From: Glossina fuscipes
Lineage: Eukaryota; Arthropoda; Insecta; Diptera; Glossinidae
NCBI RefSeq assembly: GCF_014805625.2
Contig: NW_023998426.1
Location: 3,308,410-3,372,409 of the forward strand
DNA: 64,000 bases
Reading direction: 5' to 3'
The notes under the pieces were generated by a model. The model was not told the DNA's origin. It did not search any database and worked only from the letters and a program-made list of their open reading frames with translations. How positions within the stretch are numbered: the first letter of the stretch is position 1; the number at the start of each line of letters is the position of its first letter. Below, piece after piece: positions 36,449-49,130 of this stretch. Made by a program: the position numbers and the translations under genes.

Positions 36449-37229
36449 AACACCAAGACCCCGCTTTACGTCGTAGATACGTTCCAAAACAACACGACGC
36501 AAAGTGGATCGCAGTTTTCTATAGGCAATCGTATAAAACTCAAAGATAGATTTTAACATTTTTTTTTATCGAACCAAAATCTGACGAAAAATCTTTGCCT
36601 TTTTCATTAAAACAAAACAAATAAAAAAATTCATCATAATAAATGTAACAATATTACACAATAAAAAACAATAAATGTAAAGCATAGTTAATAGAATTCT
36701 GTAAAGAACTCAACTTGTACCTCCTCCAGCAAAGAGTCCACAAAGGTTCAAAATTTGCTGAGCGGATTTCTTTTTTTTTTTTTTTAATTCTAAATAAATT
36801 TCTTCGTAGCAATTAATATCGAATGTTACTGTTCGAGCAACTTTTGGGCTTCGTTCGCTGCCAAAATCATTTCGTGAGAAAATTTCCATAGCTACATCAA
36901 TCTGGCTTTGGAAAGCTTTTATGAGGTAAAACTTCATTGCTCTTGTACTGACCTACCTTTTCTGTCGGCACGTTGGATAGATCAAGGTTCATTAATTCTT
37001 TGTTAAGCAATTCGTAATTACCAGCAGTTAACAATTCGTCTATGTCCGATTTATTCATTCGTTCAAAATTCTTCTCTCTAGCATTATTAAGGCCTTTCGG
37101 CTTTTCGAACAGTATGTATCGCTAATCATTTAACCTCCATCCACGTCCCGTTAATAATTTTTAATTTAAATACGAAGCAGTTTCGAAAACGGGCAAACTG
37201 AAAGAAAGACGTAAAGCGGGGTCTAGCTG
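36449..37229. mobile_element. pogo/Tigger-type DNA transposon, internally deleted, with TIRs and TA flanks
   Basis: A perfect 17-bp inverted repeat, AGACCCCGCTTTACGTC, lies at 36456-36472 and its complement at 37208-37224. Outside each lies a TA (36447-36448 and 37230-37231), the expected Tc1/mariner/pogo target duplication. The interior keeps only the C-terminal part of a pogo/Tigger transposase on the minus strand (see 36724-37072). The DDE core and DNA-binding region are missing, so this is a non-autonomous deletion derivative about 0.78 kb long. Further inward, TACGTTCC..ACGACGCAAAGT also resembles Tigger subterminal sequence. Confidence 0.8.
36724..37072 (-). pseudogene. C-terminal remnant of pogo/Tigger transposase
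   Basis: Minus strand. First segment: NKSDIDELLTAGNYELLNKE then LMNLDLSNVPTEK (the 'I.ELL...LTNEDL' region after the DDE core). After a frameshift: LIKAFQSQIDVAMEIFSRND, then ERSPKVARTVTFDINCYEEI, then YLELKKKKKKSAQQILNL. This fits the Tigger C-terminus (ERSxKVxRxIxxxLxCYxEIYxEKKK...LxxFF). No catalytic residues are present. It is the only coding content of the TIR-bounded element. Confidence 0.75.
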
Positions 37230-37794
37230 TATTGCGTTAATTAATATTTTTTAAATCCGCCTCATAGTTTAGCAGGAACTTTATCATCCAACGACTAGCA
37301 AAAGCCAGCTGTTTGATAAGCAAAGTAAACACGACCTGTGTCAAAACATTCCGCAACAAAGTCATGAGAAGGTTGACAACTAAGCGGCGGGGATGGCGTA
37401 TACAATCGTTTATCTGGATGGTTTTTGCTTTACGTTTACAAAAAGATTACGCAAATGCAATAAACGACGCTTTATAAAGCAAGTATGTTTAAGTAAGCGC
37501 TAATTAGTAAGACAAAGGAATAAGGGCACACTTTTGATGTAGAAATTTTCTTTCTTCACTTTATTTAAAGCGTAAAAATTTCTTTTAAGGACCATTTGTC
37601 CTCATAAACAAGCAAAGCTTTGGGTTGGCGCAACAGTCCATAAATTTAAAAAGAAAATGCTTTACGTTACGTTAAAAGCAACGAAAAGGCTACAGGCAAA
37701 AATAGCAAGTAGGAAAATTATATTCGGCCATGGCAGAATCTTTTATACCCATCTCTTCTTGGAAAAGTTTAACAAAGGAAAAAAGAAAATATAA

Positions 37795-38445
37795 GCGCTA
37801 TAGTAGGCCACGACCGAATATTAAATATCCTACAACACTTTTGCTTAATACAGTTATTCATATGATGACTTTTCAAGCTATGTTGTTGTATGAGAAGCGG
37901 TCGCAAAATTCAGTTTCAAACATTTTCGATAGAGTTCATTCACCCTTGTAACAAATTTCATCGAAATATCTCGAAAGTTACGACTCATAGATTGAACACA
38001 AGAAAACAAGACAGAAAAGTCGGATTCACAAGGTGATTCTGTATAGCAGATAGGTCTAGCTTAAGTCATTCTTATAGGAGAGAGAGTTGAGAAAATTACC
38101 TCAACCGATCAAATTTTTCGCACCAATTGGAATGTCCAAATACCATTATAGAACGAAATTTTGAAAATTGCAATTTTTTTCGGTTGAAAAAGTGGACCGA
38201 TCCAAACCAGTTTTAATAGCATTCCAATGCATCAAAATATCGCAAAAATTGAGATCTGCGAATAGCTTGAACACAAATATGCTCAGAAAAAACCTGACAG
38301 ACTGACTGACAGACTGATAGACCGGCCTAGATCGATTCAGCAAATGCTTCTGATCGTTACAATAAAAGATGAGTCTTTCCTAAGTCCTTCGGCGTATTAC
38401 ATACCTCCCCATAAATTTAATATAACCTGTACCTGTACTGTAATA
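37795..38445 (+). repeat. Family 1 repeat, two abutting partial copies
   Basis: The first starts with GGCCACGACCGAATATTAAAT (37808) and runs through AAATTTCATCGAAATATCTCG to GATTCTGTATAGCAGATAGG, then TCATTCTTATAGGAGAG (about 38075). A second middle-to-3' copy follows: GTGGACCGATCCAAACCAGT, AGATCGATTCAGCAAATGCT, TTTCCTAAGTCCTTCGGCG, and an end at TATAACCTGTACCTGTAC. The open frame at 38344-38688 (+) starts inside it and is not a gene. Confidence 0.6.
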
Positions 38446-38689
38446 ATGACATTTTCAGAATCTGTAACATTAGATATGTGCGGTTGTTTTTTTGTACAGC
38501 TTTTTGTAGGATCATCCATAGTAATGAACAAAAAATCCCAACTTGATCTCAGCTTATACTATATGTGTTTCGGTGCATTTGCAGTAAGACCTAGCAATGT
38601 TTTTGTTAAATTTTTGCAGACAAGAGTATGTTTACCATCGACTGGTGTAGAGGAGAGTAAATATTTAAATCGATTCAGAATTACGTAGA

Positions 38690-41600
38690 GTTTAGAAATC
38701 TATATAGTTTATAAAATCGCCAAAGTTCCTTTCTGGATGGGGGTTGCAAACATTATGACAAAATAAGTACACCGCCAATCCTTTGATGGTGGTGGTGATA
38801 AAAAAAAAAAAACAAAAAAACATAAGTAAAAAGGAAGCGAAACTTGTGGTTAACGTTTACAGCTTCAAGCCTCAAAATTTACTGTTTTACTCTCCTTTTC
38901 TACCGGAGATATACTATATAATAACAGTTTCATCAACAAAGAGAAACAAAAACGAAACGGAAACCGACAAATAAAAAAGTCAAACCAAGTGAAAGGAAAC
39001 CTCACAGACGGTAAGTACAACGGCATGATTTACTTTAATATATAAAAAAGTAACGCAAAAAATCAGAAAAAAAAAAAAAAATGATAAAAGACGTAAAAAA
39101 CCGAAAGGTAGAAAACGGATTTGAGAAGAGAAAACATAAAGAGGCTTGACAAGAAAATAGGTATCAAATAAACAGAAAACCACATATACAAACCTAAAAT
39201 AACGACCATATAAACATACCTAGAAGCAATCGCACAAAGAAAAACAATTTCATTTTTTCTCTTTTTTTTTTCTTATTTTCCAAGAAAAACATACAATACA
39301 TTGTCTACGAAACGAGAGAGTGAAAAGGGAAAAACCAGTTAACCTCTTCTTCTTGGATTTACGCTTATAAAGGTTAAGCTGTGAACTCTCCCAGTTCATT
39401 AATGCCTGTCGGCTGCATATTAATGAACTTTGAAAGAAAAAAAAAATTGAAAAATAATTATCAAATTAAGTTATAAGTTTAATTTAGGAAAATAATTGTC
39501 AATAAGAGCAAAGAAAAGCAGAATTATTTGGATTTTTTTTTTTTTATATTCTTTCCTTTGAAATATGTCGAGGCAAAGAAAAAGTGACAAAATTATATTC
39601 GCCTGAAGGGGGGAAACTTCAATACTTGCCGCTTGTCTTACTAAATGCAGTTTATAATCAAATAATTGTTACCGAAATTTAAAATAACCGTCCAATAAAA
39701 ATGTTCTCTTCTTTAAAGTGAATGTTAAAAATTGCAGAGCGTGGTGGTCAAACGTTTGCACACCTCGTAGAGGACACTTATTAATGTTTTCACCAAGTCT
39801 GTGAATACCCCTTCGATCGTTTCTTAATGAAAGTTTCAAAGGCGTCAAGTCCGAAATATAGAGCTAATTAGTTATTGTCCCCAGCTCAAGTTAACGAATG
39901 ATCTGTATTGGATATAAGCATTTTCATCTTAAGCTTGTCCAGCAATCCATATCCCATAGGAAAAACGTAAGCACAACTAGTTGCTTTGCTTAGTTCAGAA
40001 AGGCGGCGAGAGAATGTGAGGGAGAGAGAGAGAAAGAAAGATTTTTGAAATTTCGTAGCGAATGTAAGACACACGGTACTTGCATTACGAAAAAGAGAGA
40101 GAAATAGAGAGAGATATATGGAGGAAGAGAGAAGGAGAGAGAGAGGGAAAGAGAAAGTTTTTTGAAATTTCGTAGCGAATGTAAGACACACGGTACTTGA
40201 ATTACGAAAAAAATAGAGAGAGAGACAGCGAGAGAGAGAGAGAGAGTATAACCATAAATATTTATTTTTCAAATTTCGTAGTGCATATAACACACAGTGT
40301 ACTTGCATTACGAAAAAGAATCCTTGCAGCAATAAACAAGCATTATGTCGATACTTAAGTTTTTTATATCTAAACTATGTTACTTAAACCTCGCTTTCAT
40401 CTGAATCGGTTTGAAATGAACTGATTTATCTAATAAAGACTAATTTAAGACATAACACTTGCGGATTGAACACACACAGGCACTATTCTGCGGCCGACAC
40501 CTTGCTATCTTATTTTCTTTCACCACTTCTTGCTGACCGTCGCCTTGCTACGCGAGTAGGAGACATCTAAGAGGACGTCACCTAAGTGATTGGTCATATT
40601 GAAAAAAATAAAGAAGTCACCTTTAAATACACCCATATGTTCTTTTCACAGCTTTGACAGACAACAGTCATTCCCTCTGTAAATATATGGGAAACTGAAG
40701 CTTCTCCACGCAAAAGTACCATCTTTAAGCTCTAAATAAGATATATCGCCAAAGCGTTCATAACATAGATTTTATGATGTCCACTCCTATCAATAGAAAA
40801 GTATTACTTTTCCTGATCAATCTCTCAAAATTTGATTGAATCGTTTCGAATCGCGCGTAATGTCGATGGCACTCTACATCGATGAAAAGTTCAAATATTC
40901 GTTTAGAGTTGTTACGCGATAACATGGCCAAGCATAGCCAAGAGATGCTACTGCTAACAGCTGATGCCACTGCCTCGATAATTATAAGAAAAAGACTTGT
41001 AATGAGCAAAACGATTATCGTGTTACTTTTCAACATGACCTAACAAAACCGTATTGCGTGTGCTGTTGTCGCGCATTCCCTCGACATTCCTCTCTTTGAT
41101 TAATACTACCTTAGTTTCAATCAATGAAACAATAACTTTCTGAGCAGCATTCTTGTTGTTGTGGTGAGGGGGGGAAACAAAATAGGCTCAAAACATCACA
41201 AAACAAAGACTTTTAGCATGAAAATCACATAGAGCCAGAAAGATGGGGAAGCTAAGGACAATTCTTTTAATAAAACTTTTTCTTGAAATAGGCGCCGATT
41301 TTTTATTTCTGTTTCCTTGTTTTCCTATATGCACATCGGAACTAAATATCAGATAATCGGAAGAGTTGACACTTTTCTACTTTCCTCTGCAATGCAAGAA
41401 CCCACGCTGTAGCAGTTGCAGCAAGTTACGTTTTTCTGGCAATTTCTTAATCGCCTTAAGTCATTGTTGTTTTTCTGACAACTCAACAAAAAAGTGACAA
41501 CATCTTCACGCAAAGTAGGTAAATAGTTTACCGCAAATGTTTTATTTAAAACGGTTTACTTGCGTTGATCTATTGCAGTGCTTTTATTTTCATTAAAATA

Positions 41601-42235
41601 ATTTACTCTAAACTGCGTTATCTGAAATACTTTTTCTGAGAATAATTTACTCTCAGTGATTTAGTGTAAAAGTTACACTTAATTTAGTTTACCAGTAATG
41701 GTTTACTTAAAAATGTTATTATGTTTTAATAGAATTTTCCCTCTCGTAGTCACTTCACTTACTTAAGACAAAGTTGCAAAGCTTTTAATTTAATAAATGG
41801 TTACAATTGGCAAATTTTCAGAATTGAGTAACATTTGAAAGAGTGTGACGACTATATAAAGCATAAAAACTGGTGTCTCTGCGTAAATTCCAAAAAAAAA
41901 AGAAGCGACCAGACAGATCTTTTTAAACATTTTTTATACTATACGTCACTTGTATGTATGACGAATATATACGTCATGATCCATCTATTCGTCCTTGTTG
42001 GATTTTCTCACAAAAGTTTGTCATTGTGACTGTGTATTTGACATAACAATGTATTTTAGAAAATATTTTTATCGTTTTTTCAAGTCTTTCCTTTACAACC
42101 TAATTTCGTATGACACATACCCTGTACTTGATGAATGCACGGGTGTACGAGTGTACAGTTAACTGGTTCAGCCTGTACGAATGTACGCAACACCCAGAAG
42201 ATAGAAGCTTGTGATAGAAACACGTTTTCGTTATA
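38690..42235. other. No gene recognised apart from the minisatellite
   Basis: Purine-rich, low-complexity DNA from 38780 to 39560. The 92-aa minus frame at 40758-41036 has no recognisable family. Confidence 0.5.
40018..40320 (+). repeat. Minisatellite with GA-rich spacers, about 2.6 units
   Basis: AAATTTCGTAGCGAATGTAA followed by ACACACGGTACTTGCATTAC is found from 40048 and 40165, and in a diverged form from 40271. The shared TTTCGTAG is at 40051, 40168 and 40274 (spacing 117 and 106). (GA)n runs separate the units. The 148-aa open frame on the minus strand (39886-40332) is produced by this low-complexity repeat. Confidence 0.8.
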
Positions 42236-42425
42236 CCGATATAAGCTTGTCTGTCCATCGGTCCGTCTTGTTTTTTTTTTTTTGTTCAACCTTCAAGTCG
42301 AAATTTTTGTGACATTCTGATGAAATTTCCGTAACAATATGTTTGATCCGAAACACAAATGATGTTGAAAATGATTCGGATCGAACTAGATAATATCACA
42401 CTTTGACACACTGTGTATGGCATTG
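42236..42425 (-). repeat. Family 1 repeat fragment
   Basis: The minus strand has GTTCGATCCGAATCATTTTC, GGAAATTTCATCAGAATGTC, ACTTGAAGGTTGAAC, then ACGGACCGATGGACAGACAA and AGCTTATATCGG, which are the family 1 3' modules. Confidence 0.55.
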
Positions 42426-43574
42426 GTGCGGCTTTTGCTTGCTTTATTTTGCATTGTTTAAAATTATTTAATAAACTTTCACACAGTTAAATTCTCCACA
42501 AGCGCATACACACATCGACTCAATTCGATTGAAAGTTGAAAGCGAATAAATCCCAACAAGATTTAAACATCAAGCCAAAAACAAGTTACTATCGAATCCA
42601 TCACTATCTACCAATTTGTTTTTTTTTTTTCTATCTTAATCCATAAATCCTTCATTTCCATTTGATCCGCTACTCAAATTTGTATTTGAGTCTTTCTACT
42701 TTGTTCACGAGTGCGTGCTTCGCTTTGCTTTTTTACTCAAGCAATGTCGTTACGTAGGATTTTTTTGTGTTTTTTCTCTCTTTTCTGTTGTTTTTGCTGT
42801 TTTTGCCGTTTTTATAGTAGCGCGTTTAGTTTATTTAAATATAAAATAAATAAACATTTATCTGCATACCTATAGCTTAATGTAGACAGACAAACATATT
42901 GTGTGGGTGTGCTTGCTATTCCTTATTTATAAGAATTCTTGCCAGCGTTTAAAGTTGATTGTTTACGTTGCTTCACAAAATATTTTCTAAGTGCTTGGGA
43001 TGAGTGTAAGATAAATTTATGAAGTGTTTGAAGGTTTAGTAAATAAATCAAAATTCTCCCAACAAACGCTATAAGGAACGTTAAACACTTTAAACAACTT
43101 AAATATATTTTACAAGGTTCATAGCAGAAAAATTAAGAAATCTGTGCACGTGTATGTGTGTGCCTGCGAAAAGTAAATAATAATAATAATAATTCGTTCT
43201 TCTTGCTTAACTTGTGTATATAATGCAACGCGACATTTTGGGATAAGTAACATCCAAAGGAATATTTATTCAATGTTACACGAAGATTTATGAAAAAAGA
43301 AGAAGAAGAAGAAAATGGCGTTCACAGCATAAGCAGTTAGCATTCATGTGACACACAAAAGAGCAATTTTAGCTTTTAATAAGCCGGACACACGAACTAA
43401 TCGTATCGTATCGAAAACTTGTTCTTTTCTTTTCACAAAAGAGAAAACATTATCCAATTCAATATAAATAATTCAAACCACTTTAATTCTTACAACTGAA
43501 TGCATGAATGGTTTCATCCATAAACGTGTAACTACACAATACTAAGCCAGTGTCCACCAATGTAAACCCTACGC

Positions 43575-43800
43575 CACTCATGCATAGAGCGATCCAAACC
43601 ATTTTCAATATACCAAATTTCATTATTGCCTGGCAAGTTCAAAGCCATAAAACAACATGGACAGACGGATAGACAAGGTTAGATCGATTCAGAAAGTGAT
43701 TCGGAACGTAATTCTATCTCAAATCCTTCTAGATGTTGCCCACATCTGCGCAACATCAATATAACTTTGTATCCTTAAGTCACGTAGGGTATAGAAACGG
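43575..43800 (+). repeat. Family 1 repeat, 3' quarter
   Basis: It contains GCGATCCAAACCATTTTCAA, TACCAAATTTCATTATTGCC, ATGGACAGACGGATAGACAA, AGATCGATTCAGAAAGTGAT, and TATCTCAAATCCTTCTAGAT, and ends at CACGTAGGGTATAGAAACGG. It preserves the left hairpin arm exactly. Confidence 0.65.
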
Positions 43801-44349
43801 TTACGATTAAACATTTCCTCACGCTGGCAGCGGAAAACTGTAAATAATATGTCAAAAAGTTTGTTACAACTTTGTTTTGTATTTCTGCTGTTTTTTCTTC
43901 ATCTTTTTTTTCAATAAAAAATTTTTCAGGATTTTTTAAAAGCAAATTATGGGGAAAATCCAATTATCCTAAAAACCGGCTAGAGTTTGCAATCAAGCTA
44001 TGGTAATGGAAATGTTTGAATAAGCGAAAAAACTTTATTACATTTCAATTATATCATATAACCGAAAGTGAGTGGAGCAGAGCAAGTGGTGGAGAGTAAT
44101 GAATGGCATTTTATAGAAATTGAAGTAGAAATTTTGTAATTGAATGAAACTTAACCTTTAACGGTATGCCATGAGAGCAATACTTGAAGAAGTCCGTTCT
44201 CCACCCGTTCCTACATTCGTCACATTAATTATTTGTTCCCTCGCCTTATACCTTTACTCATTTATTTTCGTTCTAAAACTCTAAAGCTTTGTACATAATT
44301 TTCATCTGAACCCCGCAACGACTTTTCATCACAAAATAATATTTTAAAA

Positions 44350-44690
44350 ATTAGACTTTTCTGGCGTATAAGAGATTATTTTTCGGGAAAACACTTATAC
44401 GCGGTGGTGTCACAAAAATAAAGTTACTTGATCGAAATTTGATACGTATTAAGTCATATATCAAATCAAATCTTTGTTTGACCTGTAGGTAGGTCTACAT
44501 TGTCCAAATTTCTCACAACAACTTAGAATGCCGGAACATTATTCAATGACGCAATGATTTTTGTCGTGGATTTTTGAAATTTGCCTTTTTATGTGATGCG
44601 TTCAGCGGTCCAAACAATGGTTCGATCCAAGTCCTCACCAATAAGATACGCTCTTGGACCAAACTACATCAATATCAAAGCATCTCAAAA
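44350..44690 (+). repeat. Family 1 repeat, middle part
   Basis: It has CACAACAACTTAGAATGCCG, ATGGTTCGATCCAAGTCCTC, CTTGGACCAAACTACATCAA, and a decayed end at GTGCGACCTGCATATAGTGC. The ORF at 44581-44781 is this repeat read through and is not a gene. Confidence 0.4.
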
Positions 44691-44734
44691 AGTGCGACCT
44701 GCATATAGTGCTGTAGAACATACTCGGCTACAGT

Positions 44735-44785
44735 CTACGGACTGTAGCCATAGTGTAGCCATTCAATCAGTAAAGGCATAACACC
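44735..44785 (+). repeat. Possible tRNA-like repeat relic (family B)
   Basis: GTAGCCATTCAATCAGTAAA then GGCATAACACCGATTAGGCA matches the same core, directly following a family 1 fragment. Confidence 0.25.
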
Positions 44786-47679
44786 GATTAGGCACACACT
44801 CAGTACGCAACGGTTGGTCTTCATCTCTTGCTCTGTCGTCACTTCTAGGGCAGGAGCCCGTCACCATAATACAGGTATAGATGGCATCTACTGTCGGTGA
44901 TATAAAAAACGATTATCAAATATTCGTTAAAAATTTGAAAGTTAGTGCAAATAGGGAAATGTTTCTTAATGTTTGACTTGGCAGTGTCAACAAATCCAAA
45001 CAATTTTGGAAAATTAAAAGAAATTATTTCGCAAATAATGTGCTCCCTCGTTAGCTAATATTGCGAGTCGCTGATTGGAAAATAGTAGGAATTAACTCAA
45101 TAAAGGGAAGATACACCTGCAATTCTTTCGAAAAAAATCGAGAATTTTCCTTACTTTTTATTTATTTGTATAATTATTCAGTTAATAAAAAGCAAGCTAT
45201 TTACGTTAAACAAAAAATAGCTTAGAGTTAATTACATGACACCTTAAATATAAATAAATGAATATAAATAAATGAATAGCAAAATACAATATAATTGATT
45301 TATACGTTAATATTTACACGATTAATTAAAATCATTTAGTATAATTGATTTTGTAATGGATAAATCATGAATATTTCAATTCACTTAACGGCATCTGGAG
45401 GAAAGAAGAATAAATGATAATAAGCAACGTTATAAGCAACGTAAAATCGATTAAATAACTCATTGTTAAAACAATAGAACGTTACGTTAATGACAATTTC
45501 GTGCTCTGGAATATGTGGCGGGGAATTAAAAGTAGCCTCCTCAAGTAACAGCGGTGATGGGGTTTCTCCATTTGTCAAATTTAACAACAAAAGGCACTCC
45601 AAAGGCAAGTCTTCTTTTACAAAGTAGGGATAGGATAAAAATAGACTCCCATTTTAACCCGCGTAAGATAAAAGTGCGCTCCCCTTTTAAACCACGTAAG
45701 GTAAAAATAAGAAATTATTTCTAGCCAAAATCAATTAGATTAAGATCGCATCCAAAATTTCGAGATCAACCGCTTAATGCATATTCTAGTACAGTCAACG
45801 CAATGGATATCTCTTCCATTATATAAAAGTTGTAAAATTCATGGAATCATCTTTCAATAAATCCCGCCTTATTTATAATCGACCAATAAGCGAATCAACC
45901 CAATGGTCCGCCTACCTGTAATATATGGAATGCACATAGGCCTGCTTCTGCAAAAAGCCGGCTTTTTACATTTACTTAGATATAAAGATACAACTTGTAC
46001 CATACTCTGAGCGACTGTTAAGCTTGCTTAAAAAGATCTATACCTATGTCAGTATGTGCGTATTAATATGTGTGCAACTGGAATTGTCATATGTCTCAAG
46101 TTCCCTTTCTACATAAAGCCCTTCTTGACTGTTATCGTGCCTGCACTTGTATGGATTATCACCTAATGGGCTGATTGTATATAACAGAAAAAATATATTT
46201 TTTTTTTTAAATGGACAACTGATGACAATAATAATCCAATATCTAATAACCATATCCAATATCCAATAACAGTCGTAATGCCAGCATTTATTGCAATTCA
46301 AAAATACTTTTTCCAACAACAAAAATGCCAAATTACGAAGATTTTTGGACAGTACTGTTTGTTCGTCCGAACTGTACGAAGGAAAGATGAATCTATCCTG
46401 GGAATCCCAAGCAATGTGATTCCAAGCATGCCGTCCACATTACTTTGACAAGAAAACAATTTTCTTTATTTGGTGGTATGAGAAGATTGGGAAATTCTGG
46501 TAAAACGGCATATACCAAACGCTATCAGGAGCAATCAATTGATTGGAACCATTCACTAGGAAAGGATAGGTGAAATGTATAGCTAGTGATGGACAATATT
46601 TCGAACAGTATATTTTCTTATTGTTTTCATGCAATAAACGTATAAACCTGTTTTTAATCCAACTACATTTGGAACTAAGGAATCAGAAAATCCTTTACCA
46701 ACTGAACTGAATTGAACTGCAACACTCAACTACTTTCCAATCGCCGCAGAAAGACGTACGATATTTCGAGAATGTTGGTAAATGGTGTCAGATTGAGATA
46801 AAAATTTTTTATTGTAATTCATTAGACAACATTCTTATGAAACCTCACCTGACTTTTGGAAAGCGATCTGCAGCCAACCAACTTGAAAACGAAAGTTTTC
46901 ACTAAAGCTATGAATAGAGTCGGTTTTAAGTACGTTTAAGTAATGACTTCACTCGAATAGTTCGATGTGTAAGCAACCAACATTAATAATATTCACAAAA
47001 CAGCAGCAACCAAATCATCAATGGTTTACGAACAGCATAAGTAACAGCACAGGTCGCCATATGCCCTATAATACATATATATTTTATTGACTACTTTTAA
47101 TCAGGTTAATAAAAGAACAGTTACATCAGCAAGTAATGAATTGAAAAGTGAAAAATGTTAAAAAAGAGAAACAAATGAAGCGAAATGGAAGACTGAAAAA
47201 CCCAAAAAATGCACATTATTGCTTTCCCGCTGAGTAGCAAACAATAAACTCGGTATACAAAACGATATGAACCGGAAAATAAGACTTCAATGCATATCGT
47301 GGGTGTTTTATTACAATCAAGGCCAATATGGATACGTTTATATATATTAACGTTGGTATGATTGTGTGCATTTATTCATAAGACAATTTCTCAATAGATT
47401 GCTTGAGGAAATTTTCCTCTCACAAAGCACTGCTTGGGAGCAGTAGTGTATCTATTGCGATAAATAATTTTACGTGAATAATAAATTTTTATAAATTTTT
47501 GGCATTTTCACTTTAATTGTAAAAGAAAGGAAGGAAGGAAGAAAAGCATTTTAATATCGTTTCTATATTTTAAGTACATCTAATAGAGATATATTCATTT
47601 CGTCTGTTCGTCTGTGCCTCCATCTGTCTATCTGTCTGTCCTTTATTTTTTTTTTTCAATGGCGACGTAAGGGCAGCGC
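44786..47679. other. No gene recognised
   Basis: AT-rich. 45640-45710 has two near-identical short segments: CCCATTTTAACCCGCGTAAG and CCCCTTTTAAACCACGTAAG, 47 bases apart. 46220-46560 has partial similarity to 20090-20310. Confidence 0.5.
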
Positions 47680-48140
47680 ACTGCTACTGCAACTGGGTCA
47701 AAGCCAGCCCGGGATCGATTTCGCGTTACATCGAGATGGGTTCCTTATGGATTCTCGATATTCGTTATACCATCCTATCGCCCCCGCCTTCGACTGAGAT
47801 GGGTTCGTTTTCGCTTGGTGCACAAGCAGCGCAATGTCATTCACATAACGTATCAATGTCGCTCCTCATAGGACGGGGCCCTATGGTGCTCCTGCTGTAA
47901 TCCTGTGTTCTCTTAGGCCGTCGTCTGTATTCTGCAGTACACTTCTGTTACACAAGCACCTGTCTATCATTTTAACCAAGTGCAAAGAAAACCTTCGCTT
48001 GTTTAAGCTTTCTATGCGGGTTTCCCCGCCAGCCGTGTTAAGAGTGTTTCTGATATCCAATATGATGACAGCGCAACATCATTTTACATCCTCGTTGTTT
48101 ATGGTGCCGAGACCACGTCTTCAATAGCATTAATAGTCAA
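47680..48140 (-). pseudogene. Non-LTR retrotransposon RT fragment (R1/LOA-like)
   Basis: On the minus strand the frames read VILDIRNTLN (from LDVKNAFN, RT palm with catalytic Asp), then FSLHLVKMIDRCLCNRSVLQ, then ITAGAP.GPVLGATL (from SGVPQGSVLGPxLW), then RYVNDIALLVH (from GYADDIALVV, with the catalytic ADD changed to VND). The span between the last two blocks is shorter than normal, so there is a deletion. It may be the same family as the RNase H fragment near 25.7 kb, but they do not overlap so this cannot be tested here. Confidence 0.7.
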
Positions 48141-48995
48141 TCGACTATTTGTCGGTCTATCTTCTTGTCTACCTCCGTCTGTATTGTATTACCTGTACAA
48201 AACATGACTGTTTGTCCGCCTGTGCATACATCTGTATGCCTGTGTCTCTATCCGTCTTTGTGTCGATTTGTGGACAATATTCTCTCGACCGCGAAAATGA
48301 CGATGTCGTCTTCAAATTAGCCAAAATATTAAAAGTTCTTGCGCTCAGATTGGCATTGAAAATAAACCACGCCTACGGTACAAAACAAATTAAGAACAAG
48401 CTTATTATGCTCTTTGCTTAGAAACTACAGTAGCTATGGGAAGTTGTAAAATCAACGAGACTCCGCCAATATCGTTAAGTAACGAAATTTTATGTTTTTC
48501 TTATCTCTGTTTTCAAGTGAATTTTAAGATAGAGGCGACGAGTATAAAAAATTCATTCAGCGCCAAGTGTGATTTTTCTTACTTACGATTACAGTTGTTA
48601 CGTCCTTTGCATTTGCTTATGTACGAAAAGCATTTAAATGTCAACTATGTGTGTGTGCTAATAGTTAGGTCTTCACGCTTTTAAACATACGCGAAATTTA
48701 TAAGAGAAACCTTTAGCTAGGCACGTGCCAACGAATTCATCATTTGTAAAACAACAAAAAATGCTTTATTGAGTTTGATTAGAAATTTGATTAAACAATT
48801 TTCGGTATTACGCTACGCAAGTATCTGCATCTAAGTCTTCAATTTATTTATCAATAATAAGTTCAAACGTCATGAAGCATTACACAACTCTACGTAGCTT
48901 CACGACGACTTAGCTCTTCTAAATTGAGCCTTCAATGCAGATTGAGATGGAGTCCGAAAAAGGGAAAGATTTGAATCCATTCATTTGACATTCGT

Positions 48996-49024
48996 TAGTA
49001 GTAGTAGTAGTAGTAGTAGTAGTA
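48996..49024 (+). repeat. (TAG)n microsatellite
   Basis: About nine uninterrupted TAG units. Confidence 0.95.
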
Positions 49025-49130
49025 AAATACCCTTAGGTAGTATGGGTATTTTTAATGGGCTCAAATTACCGTTATTTCAAGGTAAAATTTCAATTCATAT
49101 CAAGGAATTTCTGCGAACTTTTACGTGAAT

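Noticed and set aside
38344..38688. 114-aa open frame on the plus strand
   Set aside because: Its start lies in a family 1 repeat copy and the rest has no recognisable protein features.
40018..40320. CRISPR-like periodic repeat
   Set aside because: Spacers are low-complexity (GA)n and the host is a eukaryote; this is a minisatellite.
39886..40332. 148-aa open frame on the minus strand
   Set aside because: Made of Ser/Leu runs from (GA)n and the minisatellite read three times (FRNASTVCLTFATKFQK-like repeats). No domain; a low-complexity artefact.
48149..48421. 90-aa plus frame with Cys/Val-rich sequence
   Set aside because: Derived from CTGTCTGTC-type simple repeats next to an RT fragment; no protein family.
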